This document shows, piece after piece, positions 40,142 to 52,459 of a stretch of 64,000 nucleotides of DNA. This stretch comes from Misgurnus anguillicaudatus. Taxonomy: Eukaryota > Chordata > Actinopteri > Cypriniformes > Cobitidae. The notes beneath the pieces were generated by a model, which was not told the origin of the DNA, ran no database searches, and saw only the letters and a program-made list of their open reading frames with translations. The translations under genes were made by a program, and so were the position numbers. How positions within the stretch are numbered: position 1 is the stretch's first letter; every line of letters begins with the position of its first letter. The stretch lies in the NCBI RefSeq assembly GCF_027580225.2, contig NC_073356.2, positions 6,730,501 to 6,794,500 of the forward strand, written 5' to 3'.

Positions 40142-43100
40142 ATGGAAACAATTTTAGAGCAACAGCGTCGATACCACGAGGAGAAAGAAAGACTTATGGA
40201 TGCCCAAACCAAGGAGATGCTGACAAAGAAAACCACGGTAAACGGACAGATCCATGAAAGAGTTATAACATAATGTTAATACAACTTACGTTAGCAACAT
40301 TATAGTTGCACAAAAGCACTTGGAACTGTAATTAACAACATACTGTCTAAGCTTTATTACTAGTAAACATAGATAACAGTTTATTATTTAAGTTACGAAT
40401 GATGGCGCGTCATAGATACTTACGTGTTCACTTCATATAAGTTACTTTTTATTTTGTTTCTGCAAATATTGCTTGTAATGTTACAATATTTACAGTTAAA
40501 CGGTCTATTGCTAAATTATTACTGTACTTTTCAGATTTCTGTATTGGTTTACACTTAACAGTGTCCTCCTTACTTAATAGTAATGATTACCAACATAACT
40601 AAAGGATTAGGTTTTGGTTTAGAGTTAGTTGCATGTAGTTGTGCGTAATTTGCTGTTATTACTATAGTAATTACATGTAACATGCCTAAAATAAAGTGTT
40701 ACATTCTATTGCAACAGTTCTCTTTTGGACACAATATTACTTAGCATACATTTCTTGTTTAATTCTGTAGTTATACGTTTTCTATTTCTTGTGAAATAAT
40801 TTCATCAAAATGCTGTAAACTTGCATTTGTGTTAACATTTCATTGTTAGTAAGCTATTTTATGTTGTGTTTTTCAACAGCTGAGAGACCAGATTAACTCT
40901 GATCATCGAGTCAGAGCGATGCTTGACGTAAGATTCATCTATTGATCTGTTTTATGAGATGTTTTTGTAAAGTTTCATTTAATCTACATTGTCGTTGTGG
41001 TGAATATGCAAACAAATGTGCATTCATGTATTTTGTGTTATCTGATGAAACAGAGGTACATGGAAGTGAGTGCAAACCTCAGAGATTTATATGAAGACAA
41101 AGATGGGTAAGACTTTAACAAGGGTCACTTTTTATACATTAAGTTGATTGTATAATTAAATCACTATGTTTTGTGTCCGTTCATCATCAGAATGAGAAAG
41201 GATGAGCTGAATGCAATATCGGGACCAAACGAGTTTGCTGAGTTTTACAACCGCCTTAAACACATCAAGGAGTTTCACAGAAAACATCCCAATGAGGTAA
41301 ACATAAACCGATTTGATAGATTTCTTCTGACTCGTGTGCTTGATCTCCGAGTGTTAAATATACACTTTTTCTGTACAATAATTTCAGATATGTGTGCCCA
41401 TGTCGGTGGAGTTTGAAGAGCTCATGAAAGCCAAAGACAACCCCAGTGAGGAGGCACAAAGTACGTCTGGACTATTTTTATTAGCAGTGTTTGTTGACTG
41501 TTAATCTCTATCCCTGTTAACCTCACTACACTATGTTCATAGAAGATATGTTATAGTGTGCTACCAGTTTTCTAAGCACTAATATTATGCACTAATGTAA
41601 ACATAGTCAAAGTCTGTATCTTTAGGAGTTTTTTATTGTTGTTAATATGGTCTAACATTCATTTGTACTGGTCACAGACATGGTAGAGTTTACAGATGAA
41701 GAGGGTTATGGACGCTACCTTGATCTCCATGACTGTTACCTAAAGTACATTAATCTAAAAGGAGTTGAGGTACAGTTTCTTTAATCATTTAAATCACTTT
41801 GCATAATAAAAATAGGAGTTTCTTGTGACCCGATCTGTTGTACCCTTTTAGAAACTGGAATACGTCACATATCTGTCAACGTTCGATCAACTGTTTGACA
41901 TTTCTAAAGACAGGAAAAATGCGGAGTATAAGAAGTAGGTGAAAGTTTTTGTTTAACACTTGGTTGTTAACTTTGCTTTTCCAAGCATTTTAAAGAACAT
42001 GAACTGATGGTGGTGGAAGTGATTTCTCAAGTATTTTAAACTCGATTTGCAGGTATCTGGAGATGTTGTTGGAGTACCTGCAAGAATACACAGACCGTGT
42101 GAAGCCCCTGTTGGATCAGAATGAGCTGTACGGAAAGATCTTGATTGAATTCGAGAAGAAATGGGAAAGTGGAGCATTCCCAGGCTGGCCGGTGGGTTCG
42201 AGTTTGAGGCTGTTTACATGAATGCATTTACCTTTTAAAACGCATTACTTTTGCCACATTTACGCCTTTCATTTACACTTTAGTTTGAGAACTCAGACGT
42301 TGCGCTGCAGTGTAAATGAACGTAGACGGAGTCTTATGTAAACGAACAGCTGATGTTAATATGGAAGCGCATCAGCGTTTGCAACGGAGATTTTGCCAAA
42401 AATAGTAAACATCTACCAACCAGCTATTATAAACGCTATATTAGATTGTTTTAACATGTATCCTTATAGATAATGTCTGTTTTATATTTATGTTGGAGTA
42501 TTGTTGGGTTTGAATATTGTTGTAATGTTGTTTATGTTTTGTTTAAATTTAGTTACCTTATTACGAAAGATAGACTGTAATTTTAAGCGCCATATAGGGC
42601 GTTGTAAAGGCCAATATGAAGGGAGAATTGTAATGGGTCAGACATTATTTTCGTTTTTAATTTAAGTTTTGTTTGCTACTTTAAAATGAATTTCGTTTCA
42701 TATAATTTGTCTCTTAATTTTAATCGATGTTTTGTTGATACGTTTTGTGAATATAAATGAATAAAAACAATAAAATCAACGTCAGATTAATATTTAATGC
42801 TCGTTTAGTCGATTGCGCTTTTTGCTATTTCTGTGTTGCTAGCGGAGGACATGCACAGACCTCGCATACTTTAAAAAATTAACCTCATATTAATTTTTAT
42901 TAATTAATTGCACACTGAACAGCGAGAGGTAAGGGAAGATCAGTTATTTGGTGTTTTTCTGAAGAATACAGTTAGTTCGTACGAAAATCTTAAATGGCCT
43001 ATAAGATCATAAATATGAACTATTATAAATATAACAGCGTGAAATGGCTGAAGAGGAACTCCCTACATTAAAGCAATAAGCATTTCTGTAGGCTAAAGTT

Positions 43101-46100
43101 ATACTTCACCTCTTATTATGTTTGATTGAAGTTTGCATTTGCTGAAATTTATTTTTGCTTCAAGTTCACTACCGTTTAGTACTGTTCACTTGAATGCTTC
43201 CTTCTTAAATTATAAAGACCTTTGAGCTAGAACAATATAATACTTTCCTGAACACATTTTTATTGGTTCAAAAAAAGTGTCTGTTGTAGTTGCCGGCAAA
43301 GGATCCAGGTATGAATTTTTGTCAATATCGCACACCCCTAGGCTGCATAAATGCGCAAAGGTAAGCTATTATTAGAGTAATAAGTTATTTTACACTTTTA
43401 TGCGCATGCCCAGTTACGTGATTGGTCATGTTTCATGCGTTTATGGTGGTGTATAGTGTGGATGAAGATTCTTTTTAAAATGCCAGTATAAACGAAGATC
43501 GGTTTCATTTTAAAATGCCGTTTTAAAACGCAAATGCTCTAATGCAGGGGTCTCCAACCTTTTTATAAGCAAGGGCTACCACAATGTATAAAACAACTTA
43601 ACAAACTACTTTTTGATATAGTCTACTTAAAACGTTTTTGTTTTACTTGTTTATTTTATTTTATTTGACTTGTTTATATGTTTTAGTATTGTTTAAAATT
43701 TTAACATACATAAACCAAGCCAAGCTAATATAAAAAATATGTAATGAATAAATATTACAGTTGAGACTTTTAATAGAATGTGCTTTGGCGGGCACCTCAC
43801 AGACTCTGTGCGGGCTACCTGGTGCCATGTTCATAGTCTGTGTTTCATCCTTATTTAATTTGTTCTCTTTTTATCACCTCTCAAATATGGGTAGGTTTCT
43901 TTAAAAAGACCTAAATTTGAGCAAAAGATGAGATAATTGTGTTTTTGTAAAGGACTTTTGATAGAGATCAGATTCAGAGTGAACATCAAAACATACACAC
44001 AGTTTTAACTGTTTGCTCTAAGGGAAAACTTCTGGGTTTTATAAGTTGGGTAAGAGCACCATCTGGTACATAATAGCGGAATTATGGATTGCCCGAAAAA
44101 CTCGGGGAAAGAGTTTTGAGCAGAAGAGCTTAAAGCTACACGTTCCTGTATTTTATGAGTCTCCGCTTGTTAGTTTGTTAATCTGTTGTTTTGATGTGTT
44201 TGGTGTATAGAGGGAGGCAAGCAGTGCACTGACCCACGCTGGAGCTCATCTGGATCTGTCTGCCTTCTCTTCATGGGAGGTCAGATCTGTTTCTCTTGTC
44301 TCTTGCTATTTTTTGCTTTGTATGTTTATTTCAAACAGTTATTTTATTAAAGCTGTTATGGGATGGAGATGTGTGAGTGAGATCAGATTGGATGTTTAAT
44401 GTATTTTCATTTGTAGGAGCTGGCATCTTTGGGTTTGGACAGATTGAAGTCTGCTCTGATGGCTTTGGGCCTTAAATGTGGAGGGTGAGTTTAAGCACAA
44501 TGTCCTGCTCACATTATACTCCTTTTAATCTGTTGAATCAGTTCTCAGTGAATTTTAAACCCAGCAGTCTTTGATTCTTTAGGCAGTAGGTGATTTCGGT
44601 GCTGTATGTGTCATTTTGTATTATTTGTGTTTGTAGCACACTAGAGGAGAGGGCTCAGCGTCTGTTTAGTACTAAGGGAAAATCTCTGGAGTCTTTAGAC
44701 CCCTCTCTCTTTGCCAAAAACCCCAAAGCCAAGGGACCAAAGAAGTAAGTGTGGAAACAAAATGTTTTGTTTATAAAACATACAGGCTACTTGTGTCTTC
44801 TGTACATGTTATGTAACTTTGATCTCGTTTGTATCTGCAGAGACTCGGAGCGCAACAAGGAAGTAGCTTTTCTGGAAGCTCAGATATATGAATACGTGGA
44901 AATGTTGGGGGTGAGCAGTGTTGTTTCTTTTTTTTGTTTTTTAAATAATTTATTTGGCAGGCACATTTATTCAAAGGATTCAAGGTATAGATTTTATCTG
45001 TATTCCCTGGAAAATTAACCTGTGACCTTTTTTTATTAGTGTTGTTTTCGTCATTATAAAAGATACATGGGTATCACCATTACTATTATTTATACAATAT
45101 ATTAAGACAACCCCCACAGAGATAAATACCTTTTAAATCGTGTTTTTCTTTTACTGTTGCTACATTAAAGGGATAGTTCACAGAAAAAAAAAAAATTGTT
45201 ATAATTTATTAACCCCCCAGATGTTTTAAACTTGTATACCTTTCTTTGTTCTGCTGAATACAAAGGAAGATATTTTTAAAAAAAGGTTTGTAATCAAGCA
45301 AATCTGGGGCACCATTAACCACCATATTAGGAAAAAATAATACTATGGAAGAAGTGAATGGTGCCCCAGATCTGTTTGGATATTAAATGCAGGGTTCCCA
45401 CGGGTCCTTGAAATCCTTGAAAGTTTTTGAATCTGGGGAAAAAATTCAAGGCCCTGGGAATTTTTTGAAAATCTAATACATAGATACAGGTCATTGAAAG
45501 TGCTTAAATCTGTTTTATGCAAGAAGTTTTCTCGGAAAAAAATCCATATTATTCCTTGTGTAGTGTAGGATAATATCATAAAAATTCTAGACTTTTTAAG
45601 CACAAGCATATGTAACTGTTGATACCTGAGGAGGGAACGAGACGCTGCGTCTCCCTTGCCATTAGGGCTGAAACGATTCATCGAGTTACTCGATTTACTC
45701 GATTCAAAAAATTCCTCGAGGCAAAAATTCTGCCTCGATGCCTCGCTAGATTCCTATGACGCGCACTACACGCGGCGAGATCTGATTCACACGGACCGTT
45801 GTTCAATGTTCAGGAAGCACATCATAGCGCGTGGTACATTTTGAATTTAGTTTGCGCGATGGCGGAGCGAATATGTCCATAAACGGAAGAGAGAGAACGT
45901 CTAAAGTTTGGGATCATTACATTATCATTACATTCAGCATCTGAACCGAAAACATCCACTGCTGTTTCACCAAGCGTCGATGAAACAAGGTAACATAGCT
46001 TCCGCTGATTTTAATCCCATACTGTATTTGTAGCGATGTCGTTATGCGGTTTGACTAGATATGATGTTTAGCTTTGATGTTTTTAAGTAGAAAACGTATT

Positions 46101-49100
46101 CACGTTCAATTGCAGGAGAGTATAACCCCTTCGCACACACGCATGCACTACAGGTGTGTGTACCAAAAAACGGCACCAGTGCAATCATATATGGGCAACT
46201 TGTAATCTGACATATTTTGTTCAATAATAATAATCTTTGTCTTATTGGAGTTTAGCATAAGGAAGATATTATCTCTCACGCGAGAGACCGATCGCGCGAT
46301 GCATCAAATATGCTTAAACTTTTATGTAGCCACGCAACAATAATTTCAGCATGCATTCACTGTATACAGCGGGACGTGATGTTGTGATTTTTCAAACGGA
46401 TTCTTAAACTAAAATGCACCGCAATGCAAGTGATGCAAACCAAATGCAGCGTTCTATTGAAAATTAACGTATGTATTTCTGCCGTACCAAAATGCAATGA
46501 AGCAACTGAACGTCTGACTGGGGTGTAACTCCTCCTCACGCACAGCATGCGTGACATAAACACAGGTGCACGTGCGCGCGCACACAGAGGTTGTTACCAT
46601 AGCAAATAGGCTCACCCCAGAAATGATATATTATTTGTTAAAAGCCTAATGGTAAATGCTGCAAGTGTAGAAATGTACATAAACCAGATATTTACTTTGA
46701 TGTCAGGGCTAGATTACAGCATGAAACCTGTTGTGCATATTAATAAATTAAAGTGTTTAATTGTTGGCACTGGCACTTATAAACACTAAATGGGTAATAA
46801 ATAGGCTTTTTTGGAGCCAAATACCTCTGTTTTTTTTTTAGAAATAAAAGCCAAATGCTTGAACATTTTACAGCCACGTCATTTTCGTTATGCATTATTT
46901 GTTTTGGTTGTTTAAAAACACACACCAATTTTTTATCCGATTACTCGATTAATCGATCGATTCAGTGCTAGATTAATCGATTACAAAAAGAATCGATAGC
47001 TGCAGCCCTACTTGCCATACTTCCTGTGTCCCTGTAACGCCGTCTTTGGCAATATTTCAGATAGCGATATACTTCCTGGCTCCCGCGTCACCCTGTCTTT
47101 GTCGTTAAGCTTCACCATTGGTTGATATACACATTCAGACGCACTTACCCCTGGAGGCGCCCCAAGTTTCACCACAGTGACGCAGCGCGAGTTCCCTCGA
47201 AAGGGAACTGTAACAATGTATCTTAAAAGGTAACACGATGTAACCTTGCTCTCACTTGAAATGTGTCCCTACATTTAGTCCTTAAATTTGAGGGTATTGA
47301 TGCTGGAAAGTCCTTGAAAGGTCCTTGAATTTGAAGTTAACTAAGGTGTGGGAACCCTGTAAATGTTTTTGTGTTCAGCAGAACAGATTTGAAATAACTT
47401 GAGGGTAAGTAAATCACAGAATTTTAAGCATTAGGTGAACTGTCCCTTTAAACACCTGAGTTTTAACCTGGTACTTTAGGGGCCGTTTACACAACGTTTT
47501 TTATGCAGTTTTGCTGTTCATTTACACAACGACTGCGTTTTGGACTCCTGAAAACACATACTTTTGAAGACGGGTTTCAAAGTGCAAGTTTTTGATAAAT
47601 ATACGTTGTCATCTCTGTGTAATTGCTTAAACGTTAATATGTAGCCGTGTCCCAATTTTGAAGGCTGCGACTTTCTAAGAATACGACCTCAGAATGAGAG
47701 CACTCGATCTAGGAACGCTGCAGCCTCCGAAGTCCACAAAGAGCACTGAAATGAGATGGTCTTGGAGCCTTCGGAGGGTCTATAATTTGCGTCACCTGCT
47801 GCACGTGCCCACCGCGCCGTGTGTCGAAATAAAACTAAACCACATTGTTTGTTGCTTTTACTGTCTTGATGCGTATGTGCGCAGGCATGCAGTGTTTATT
47901 TATCAGCTAACATCGCCATCTACTGGCCTAGCATATGTATTACAGCGGATTTAGTCGTATTTACGGACCAATGTAAACTCTGATCTTTTTGACAACGTTC
48001 TTGTGTGTGCTAAAATTTTTATTTAAACGCAAAGGGGAAACTTTTCTGTTTCTCACTACATCGTAAACAAGCAAACTTAGTTGCGCGCTCCGTTAATTGC
48101 CACTTATCATTGTGTACAGTATGGTTATTGTCTTAAATCATAGACACTGGCACCTAAAAGCTCTTGTGTTGGGGTCTTGCAGGAGCAGAGACAGTTGTCC
48201 CATGAGAATGTTCAAAGGAAACAAGCACGTACAGGAGAGGAGCGTGATGAAGAGGATGAAGAACAGCCCAGCGAGAGTGAGAGTGAAGATGAAGACAATG
48301 AAATTATATACAACCCTAAAAACCTGCCACTTGGCTGGGATGGGAAGGTATGGATTATCTCATTGGTGGGAAGGTTTGGGTGGAAAGGACACTGGCAACT
48401 AATCAAAGTCGGTACATGAAATGTACTGAACAGCATTGTAGCCCAGTCTTGACTGCTTTGATATTTAATTTAAGGTTTTGGGTCAATTTTCAGTTTGTTA
48501 TTAATGTTCATGCATTAGCTTTTTTTCTAAAGAACTATAATTTCAATGCAACCAGTTTTGCAAAGTAAATTTAAATGATTTAGACTAAAAATCTGCTTTA
48601 TTTTTTACACTCAACATACACAAGGAAGAACTTTTATTTATATAAACTAATATAACAATACATAGTAAAATATACGTTTACATAAATTCAAGTGTGTTTT
48701 TCTTACTTTGTGTCTTTTATCTCTTGTCTTTAGCCAATTCCATACTGGCTATACAAGTTGCACGGTCTAAACATCAATTACAACTGTGAGATCTGTGGAA
48801 ATTACACATACAGAGGACCCAAAGCTTTCCAGAGACATTTTGCAGTAAGTTTCAGATACAAATATCGTCAACCTTGTTAGTTCTCATTGGTTTATGTGTG
48901 GAAGTGGTTTTCTTCCAAAATTCGTTAATACTTAAAGGAACAGTATGTAGGATTGTGGCCAAAACTGGTACTGCAATCACAAAACTTGTGGCTAAAACTG
49001 GTACTGCAATCACACAACTGGTGGCCAATACACAGCATGACAACATAAACGTCAGGTGAGGGCTGCAACTCCACTTTTTAAATGACAATATCCTGGCCAG

Positions 49101-52100
49101 ACCACTTTTGTCAGTGATATAAATATTTGAAATGAAAATGATTTCTTAATATCTAGTGACATATCAGGGCCATTTTATGATTAATTGATATAAATTTCTT
49201 ACATACTGTTCCTTTAAATTCATAATTTAAATAAAGTATTTTTGGTACTTTGTCTATTGTGGTCAAGGTTCTCAATCTGTATTTTATGATGTATTTGTTG
49301 TACGTGGATACACAACAGATGTGAAATAGGGATGCAAATAAGAGGGCCTGTCTAATGATTAATTTTGTGGTTGCTCATTTAATGAAGGAATATTAAATTC
49401 TGTTTGCTTTATGTCAGGAATGGCGGCACGCTCATGGTATGCGCTGTTTGGGTATTCCTAACACTGCCCACTTTGCCAATGTCACCCAGATTGAAGATGC
49501 AGTATCCCGTGAGTATATGACACCTACATACATCCAATGTTTTAATGACGTTTTACACTTTGAATTAACATTACTAGCTTTCTGCTTAAGACATTAGTTA
49601 CATTTAAGGTGCTTGATAAAGAAATAAAAATAGTGGCAAGATTTGCCTGATGGGTGAGACACAGACATGTGCTAATGACTTTTTAATAAAGTATCATAGT
49701 GACGGTAATAAGAGTTGACTCAACCTGTGGACAAACAACACACCTGAAGGCTATTTGTTTAAATTTGGGATCAGCTACACTCTAAAAAATGCTGAATTAT
49801 TTTTAACCCAGTATTGGGTCAAAAAGGGATGAGCCCAGCAGCTGGGTTGAAATTAAGATAGAAAATATTTATGTTAGATCCAACAATGGATTAAAGCAAC
49901 CCAGTATTTTGAGTTGAAACAACCCAGCATGGGTTAAATTCAGCGATGGGAGAAACGCGTTACTGTAATTCCACTACTTTTAGCAGTAACGAGCATGTAA
50001 AGAAGTATTTTTTTAAATCAACTAACGCTGTTTTGTAAAAATGATCACTTGCAGACAAGACATTTCTGATCTAACGTCGCAGGACCATGGGGGGCGGCGC
50101 AATGAATCATTACAGTTCATCATGGCCGACAGTGCGAATAGAATGAACATGAAAAATCTAAACGGGACAACGTACCTTTTGTTTAAAAATTGTGCGCAAG
50201 TCATAATCCATCCGGTGTCATGTTTGTAAATTATCTTTGCCAAGCAATCGCAGTATGACATCAACTTGCATTTGTAGTCCACAAAAGCAATAAATCTGAG
50301 AAATGTTAATATATTCTTAGATGTTTACATCGGCTTCATGGAAGAGAACCATCCACGATTGTTGCTTCCAGTAAAATATTCACACTGCGCTGTACACCCG
50401 TCTTAAAACTCCACAGTTTGTGTGAGTGCGCATTTAGTTTCAGTTTTGGTTTTACCCGCTCTGTATCCGACAAAACAATTTACTCGCTCTGTGTCCGTTC
50501 GACAAAACAGTACAGGTACTCCGTTTTCTGATTAACTCTTTGCCGCCAGCGTTTTTTAAAAAGTTGCCAGCCAGCGTTATTCATGATTTTCACAAAAGTT
50601 TAATGCCTTCCAGAAAATGTTCTTCTTCAAATATATAAACATACAATATACCAAATGAAAGAACTGCTTTCAAACAAAAAAAGTTTCATCCTACCTTCAG
50701 TAGTTCTTTTGTAATCAGCTTTTGAATATGGGTAAGTTTCTGCAAAAACACCACATTTTGAGCAAAAAGCAGAGATAATTCCATTTTTGTGACGGACTTT
50801 TCATAGAGATCCCATTCAGAGCGATCTTTAAAACAGACACGGACATGCAGCCGCTTGCCATAGGGCAATACGTCCGGGTTTAAATAGTTGCGGATCCACC
50901 TAGTGGATAATAGTGGTATTGCGGATAGACGGAAATACTCGTCATTGGCGGTGAAGCGTTTTCTCTTGATTGACGAGATATCTCGTCAATGGCGGCGAAA
51001 GAGTTAAATACCTTCCTTTAATCTTGTATATCATTCAAATCAAACATACAAAATATAAACAATATATGACCAAAGAGCGCACTACCCGCCGCAAGCTTGA
51101 GAAGCTGTGTCCCAATTCAAGGGCTGCGACCTGCTAAGCATGTGACCTAAACAGGTGAGCACTCGGTCTTTCAAGGTTGAAGCCTCAGAAGTTCGCGAAG
51201 AGAACTGAAATGAGACGGTCTAATCTTCGGAGGACCCATAATTTGCATCAGTTGCTGCACGCGCACACCGCGCCTGTCAGCAGGACACATCAGAGACGTT
51301 TCTGACTTATTAAAATAAATATGGAATCAGAAAAATTATATTTATTATAGAAAATATGACACATTGACACAATTGTCTCCAAATTCTTAAAGAGACAGTA
51401 CACAATTTTAACACATTATATATTTTCAATGTAAACATACAGAATATTTGTCTAAATGGTTTAAATGATATACATAAATAAACTAAGCTTACATATTAAA
51501 ATAATTTCTAATAAAAATATTCAAAGGTTGAATCGAAAGCAAAATAGGCTCCTACAGTATGTGATATATTAGAGTCTTACGTGTAAAATAACCCAACCAT
51601 ATTATTTTATTGTCTGACTGTTCAGTACTGTTCATATTTACATTTAAAAAGCAGACATAAAAGTAACTTAAAAGTTACTTTCCCTAGTAACTAATTACTT
51701 TTGATATACAGTAACTGGTAGAGTAATTCAATTACTTTTAAAATAAGGAACTAGTAACTGTAACTAATTACTAATTTTCTGTAACTTGCCCAACACTGGT
51801 TAAATTACAGCCCAGCAAGGTGGGCTAGTCCCTTTTTGACCCAATGCTGTGTTATAAAGAACCCAGCATTTTTAAAGTGGATGCATTGCTCTGAACATCA
51901 TTACTACTAGGGGACTGTTTGTAAAATGACTTTGATAAAAATCAATATATTTATATTTACGATTGTGTTTTTCGCTCTCTTCTGTTGAATAGTCTGGTCA
52001 AAGCTGAAGTCACAGAAATCACTGGAGAGGTGGCAGCCTGACACAGAGGTAAGAGAGTTCACACCAAACTCGCATTCACTTTTTTATTTCTTATGAAAGT

Positions 52101-52273
52101 TTACTCTGAGGAAGACCTCTAGCCGAAACTTTTTGAGAGTGAATGTAGAGTATGGATGTTCAATGAGGAAATACATTTTCTTTCATGCCTTATAGGAAGA
52201 ATATGAAGACTCCAGTGGAAATGTGGTCAACAAGAAGACTTATGAAGATCTGAAACGACAAGGGCTGCTGTAG
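40142..52273 (+). CDS. sf3a3: sf3a3, splicing factor 3A subunit 3 (17 coding exons, 501 aa)
   Basis: SF3A3 (SF3a60, yeast Prp9) is part of the U2 snRNP SF3A complex needed for prespliceosome assembly in the nucleus. Exons: 40142-40237, 40880-40927, 41054-41106, 41191-41296, 41388-41460, 41678-41769, 41852-41934, 42053-42191, 44211-44279, 44417-44484, 44637-44744, 44841-44910, 48183-48347, 48734-48844, 49418-49508, 51993-52048 and 52196-52273 (stop TAG). Together they give 1506 bp with no frame break, and every border is GT-AG. The protein begins [18 protein letters not shown] and ends KRQGLL, close to human SF3A3 along its whole length and, as I recall, equally long. Visible parts are the conserved N-terminal Prp9-like segment, a SAP-like helix pair at about 258-298, an acidic Ser/Glu stretch at about 350-378, and a matrin-type C2H2 zinc finger with C408, C411, H425 and H431 that spans exons 14 and 15. 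The large introns 8, 12 and 15 are swollen by transposons. Confidence 0.97.
42205..43545. mobile_element. DNA element inside sf3a3 intron 8
   Basis: The left part GTTTACATGAATGCATTTAC with AAAACGCATTAC and the right part GCCGTTTTAAAACGCAAATG look like decayed inverted ends of a GTTTACA-type element. Boundaries approximate. Confidence 0.35.
43546..43840 (+). mobile_element. hAT fragment (CAGGGGTCTCCAACC end)
   Basis: CAGGGGTCTCCAACCTTTTT is a typical fish hAT terminus. The opposite end is missing. It lies in sf3a3 intron 8. Confidence 0.5.
43850..44125 (+). repeat. diverged partial copy of the 50536-51003 element
   Basis: Shares AATATGGGTA, GAGCAAAA.GA.GAGATAAT, GGACTTTT and ATAGAGATC in order with the element at 50536, and ends GGGGAAAGAGTT. 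Confidence 0.6.
44945..45030 (-). repeat. SINE tail fragment in sf3a3 intron 12
   Basis: ATTTGGCAGGCACATTTATTC and GTATTCCCTGGAAAATTAACC correspond on the minus strand to the SINE body and tail at 35399-35553. Confidence 0.5.
45617..47208. mobile_element. third-level insertion (GAGGGAAC...GTTCCCTC)
   Basis: GAGGGAACGAGACGCTGCGT near the left and GACGCAGCGCGAGTTCCCTC near the right are inverted. The flanks TGTAAC (45611-45616) and TGTAAC (47209-47214) suggest a 6-bp duplication. Termini provisional. Confidence 0.5.
45663..47010 (-). mobile_element. nonautonomous hAT element, copy B (fourth level)
   Basis: Termini TAGGGCTGAAACG and GCTGCAGCCCTA; perfect 8-bp duplication CTTGCCAT at 45655-45662 and 47011-47018. 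It is the reverse-complement counterpart of the element at 9099-10471, 1348 bp against 1373 bp. Confidence 0.9.
47470..48100. repeat. GGGGCCGTTTACAC repeat material in sf3a3 intron 12
   Basis: GGGGCCGTTTACACAACG is a repeat terminus. From 47646 a GTGTCCCAATTTTGAAGGCT segment is shared with 51105-51260. No right end was resolved. Confidence 0.4.
48936..49213. mobile_element. TTAA MITE in sf3a3 intron 14
   Basis: TTAA at 48932-48935 and 49214-49217; ends AGGAACAGTATGTAGGA and TACATACTGTTCCT are inverted. It contains a tandem duplication of an approximately 33-base unit (AAAACTGGTACTGCAATCAC). Confidence 0.8.
50536..51003. mobile_element. nested element with CTCTTTGCCGCC ends
   Basis: TTAA at 50532-50535 and 51004-51007; ends CTCTTTGCCGCC and GGCGGCGAAAGAG are inverted. 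It carries the perfect 20-base palindrome at 50970-50989. Confidence 0.7.
50970..50989. repeat. perfect 20-bp palindrome
   Basis: TTGACGAGATATCTCGTCAA is its own reverse complement. It lies inside the nested element near its right end. Confidence 0.9.
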
Positions 52274-52449
52274 GGCCTTATGGCTCAAAACTTAACATTT
52301 GATATTGTTGCGTTGTGAATACTGGAGCATGAACATTTCATCTCCTCTTTCAGAGGAATGTTATGAACAATTTGTATGTTTTTATTGTTTTCCATTCAAT
52401 TTATCGTTTTTCCCTTCTCCTCAAATATGAGACACATTTGTTATTAATC

Positions 52450-52455
52450 AATAAA
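52450..52455 (+). other. poly(A) signal of sf3a3 (AATAAA)
   Basis: AATAAA lies 177 bases after the sf3a3 stop codon and is followed within about 20-30 bases by T- and GT-containing sequence, as expected for a cleavage site. It implies a short 3' UTR of roughly 200 nt. Confidence 0.65.
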
Positions 52456-52459
52456 TTTT

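Larger units (their letters stand above)
45390..47359. mobile_element. second-level insertion with CAGGGTTCCCAC ends
   Basis: CAGGGTTCCCAC at the left and GTGGGAACCCTG at the right are exact inverses. The flanking TAAATG (45384-45389, 47360-47365) is a perfect 6-bp duplication. TCCTTGAAA repeats are visible near both ends. Confidence 0.75.
45169..47447. mobile_element. TTAA MITE in sf3a3 intron 12, host of nested insertions
   Basis: TTAA at 45165-45168 and 47448-47451; ends AGGGATAGTTCAC and GTGAACTGTCCCT are inverted. This is the abundant AGGGATAGTTCACC family of cyprinids. It was split by the 45390-47359 insertion. Confidence 0.8.
49941..51798. mobile_element. hAT element in sf3a3 intron 15 (1858 bp)
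   Basis: CAGCGATGGGAGAAACGCGT at the left and CTTGCCCAACACTG at the right; GTAACTAATTAC-type subterminal sequence. Perfect 8-bp duplication GTTAAATT at 49933-49940 and 51799-51806. No intact transposase. Confidence 0.85.
49782..51875. mobile_element. outer AACCCAGCATTTTTA element in sf3a3 intron 15
   Basis: Starts CTAAAAAATGCTGAATTATT, followed by AACCCAGTATTGGGTCAAAA, and ends AACCCAGCATTTTTA. Same family as 17502-19195. Interrupted by the hAT at 49941. Confidence 0.6.

Noticed and set aside
45656..45844. [24 protein letters not shown], also found near 10290-10553
   Set aside because: The repeated peptide is the translated terminus of the two hAT copies, not a gene family.
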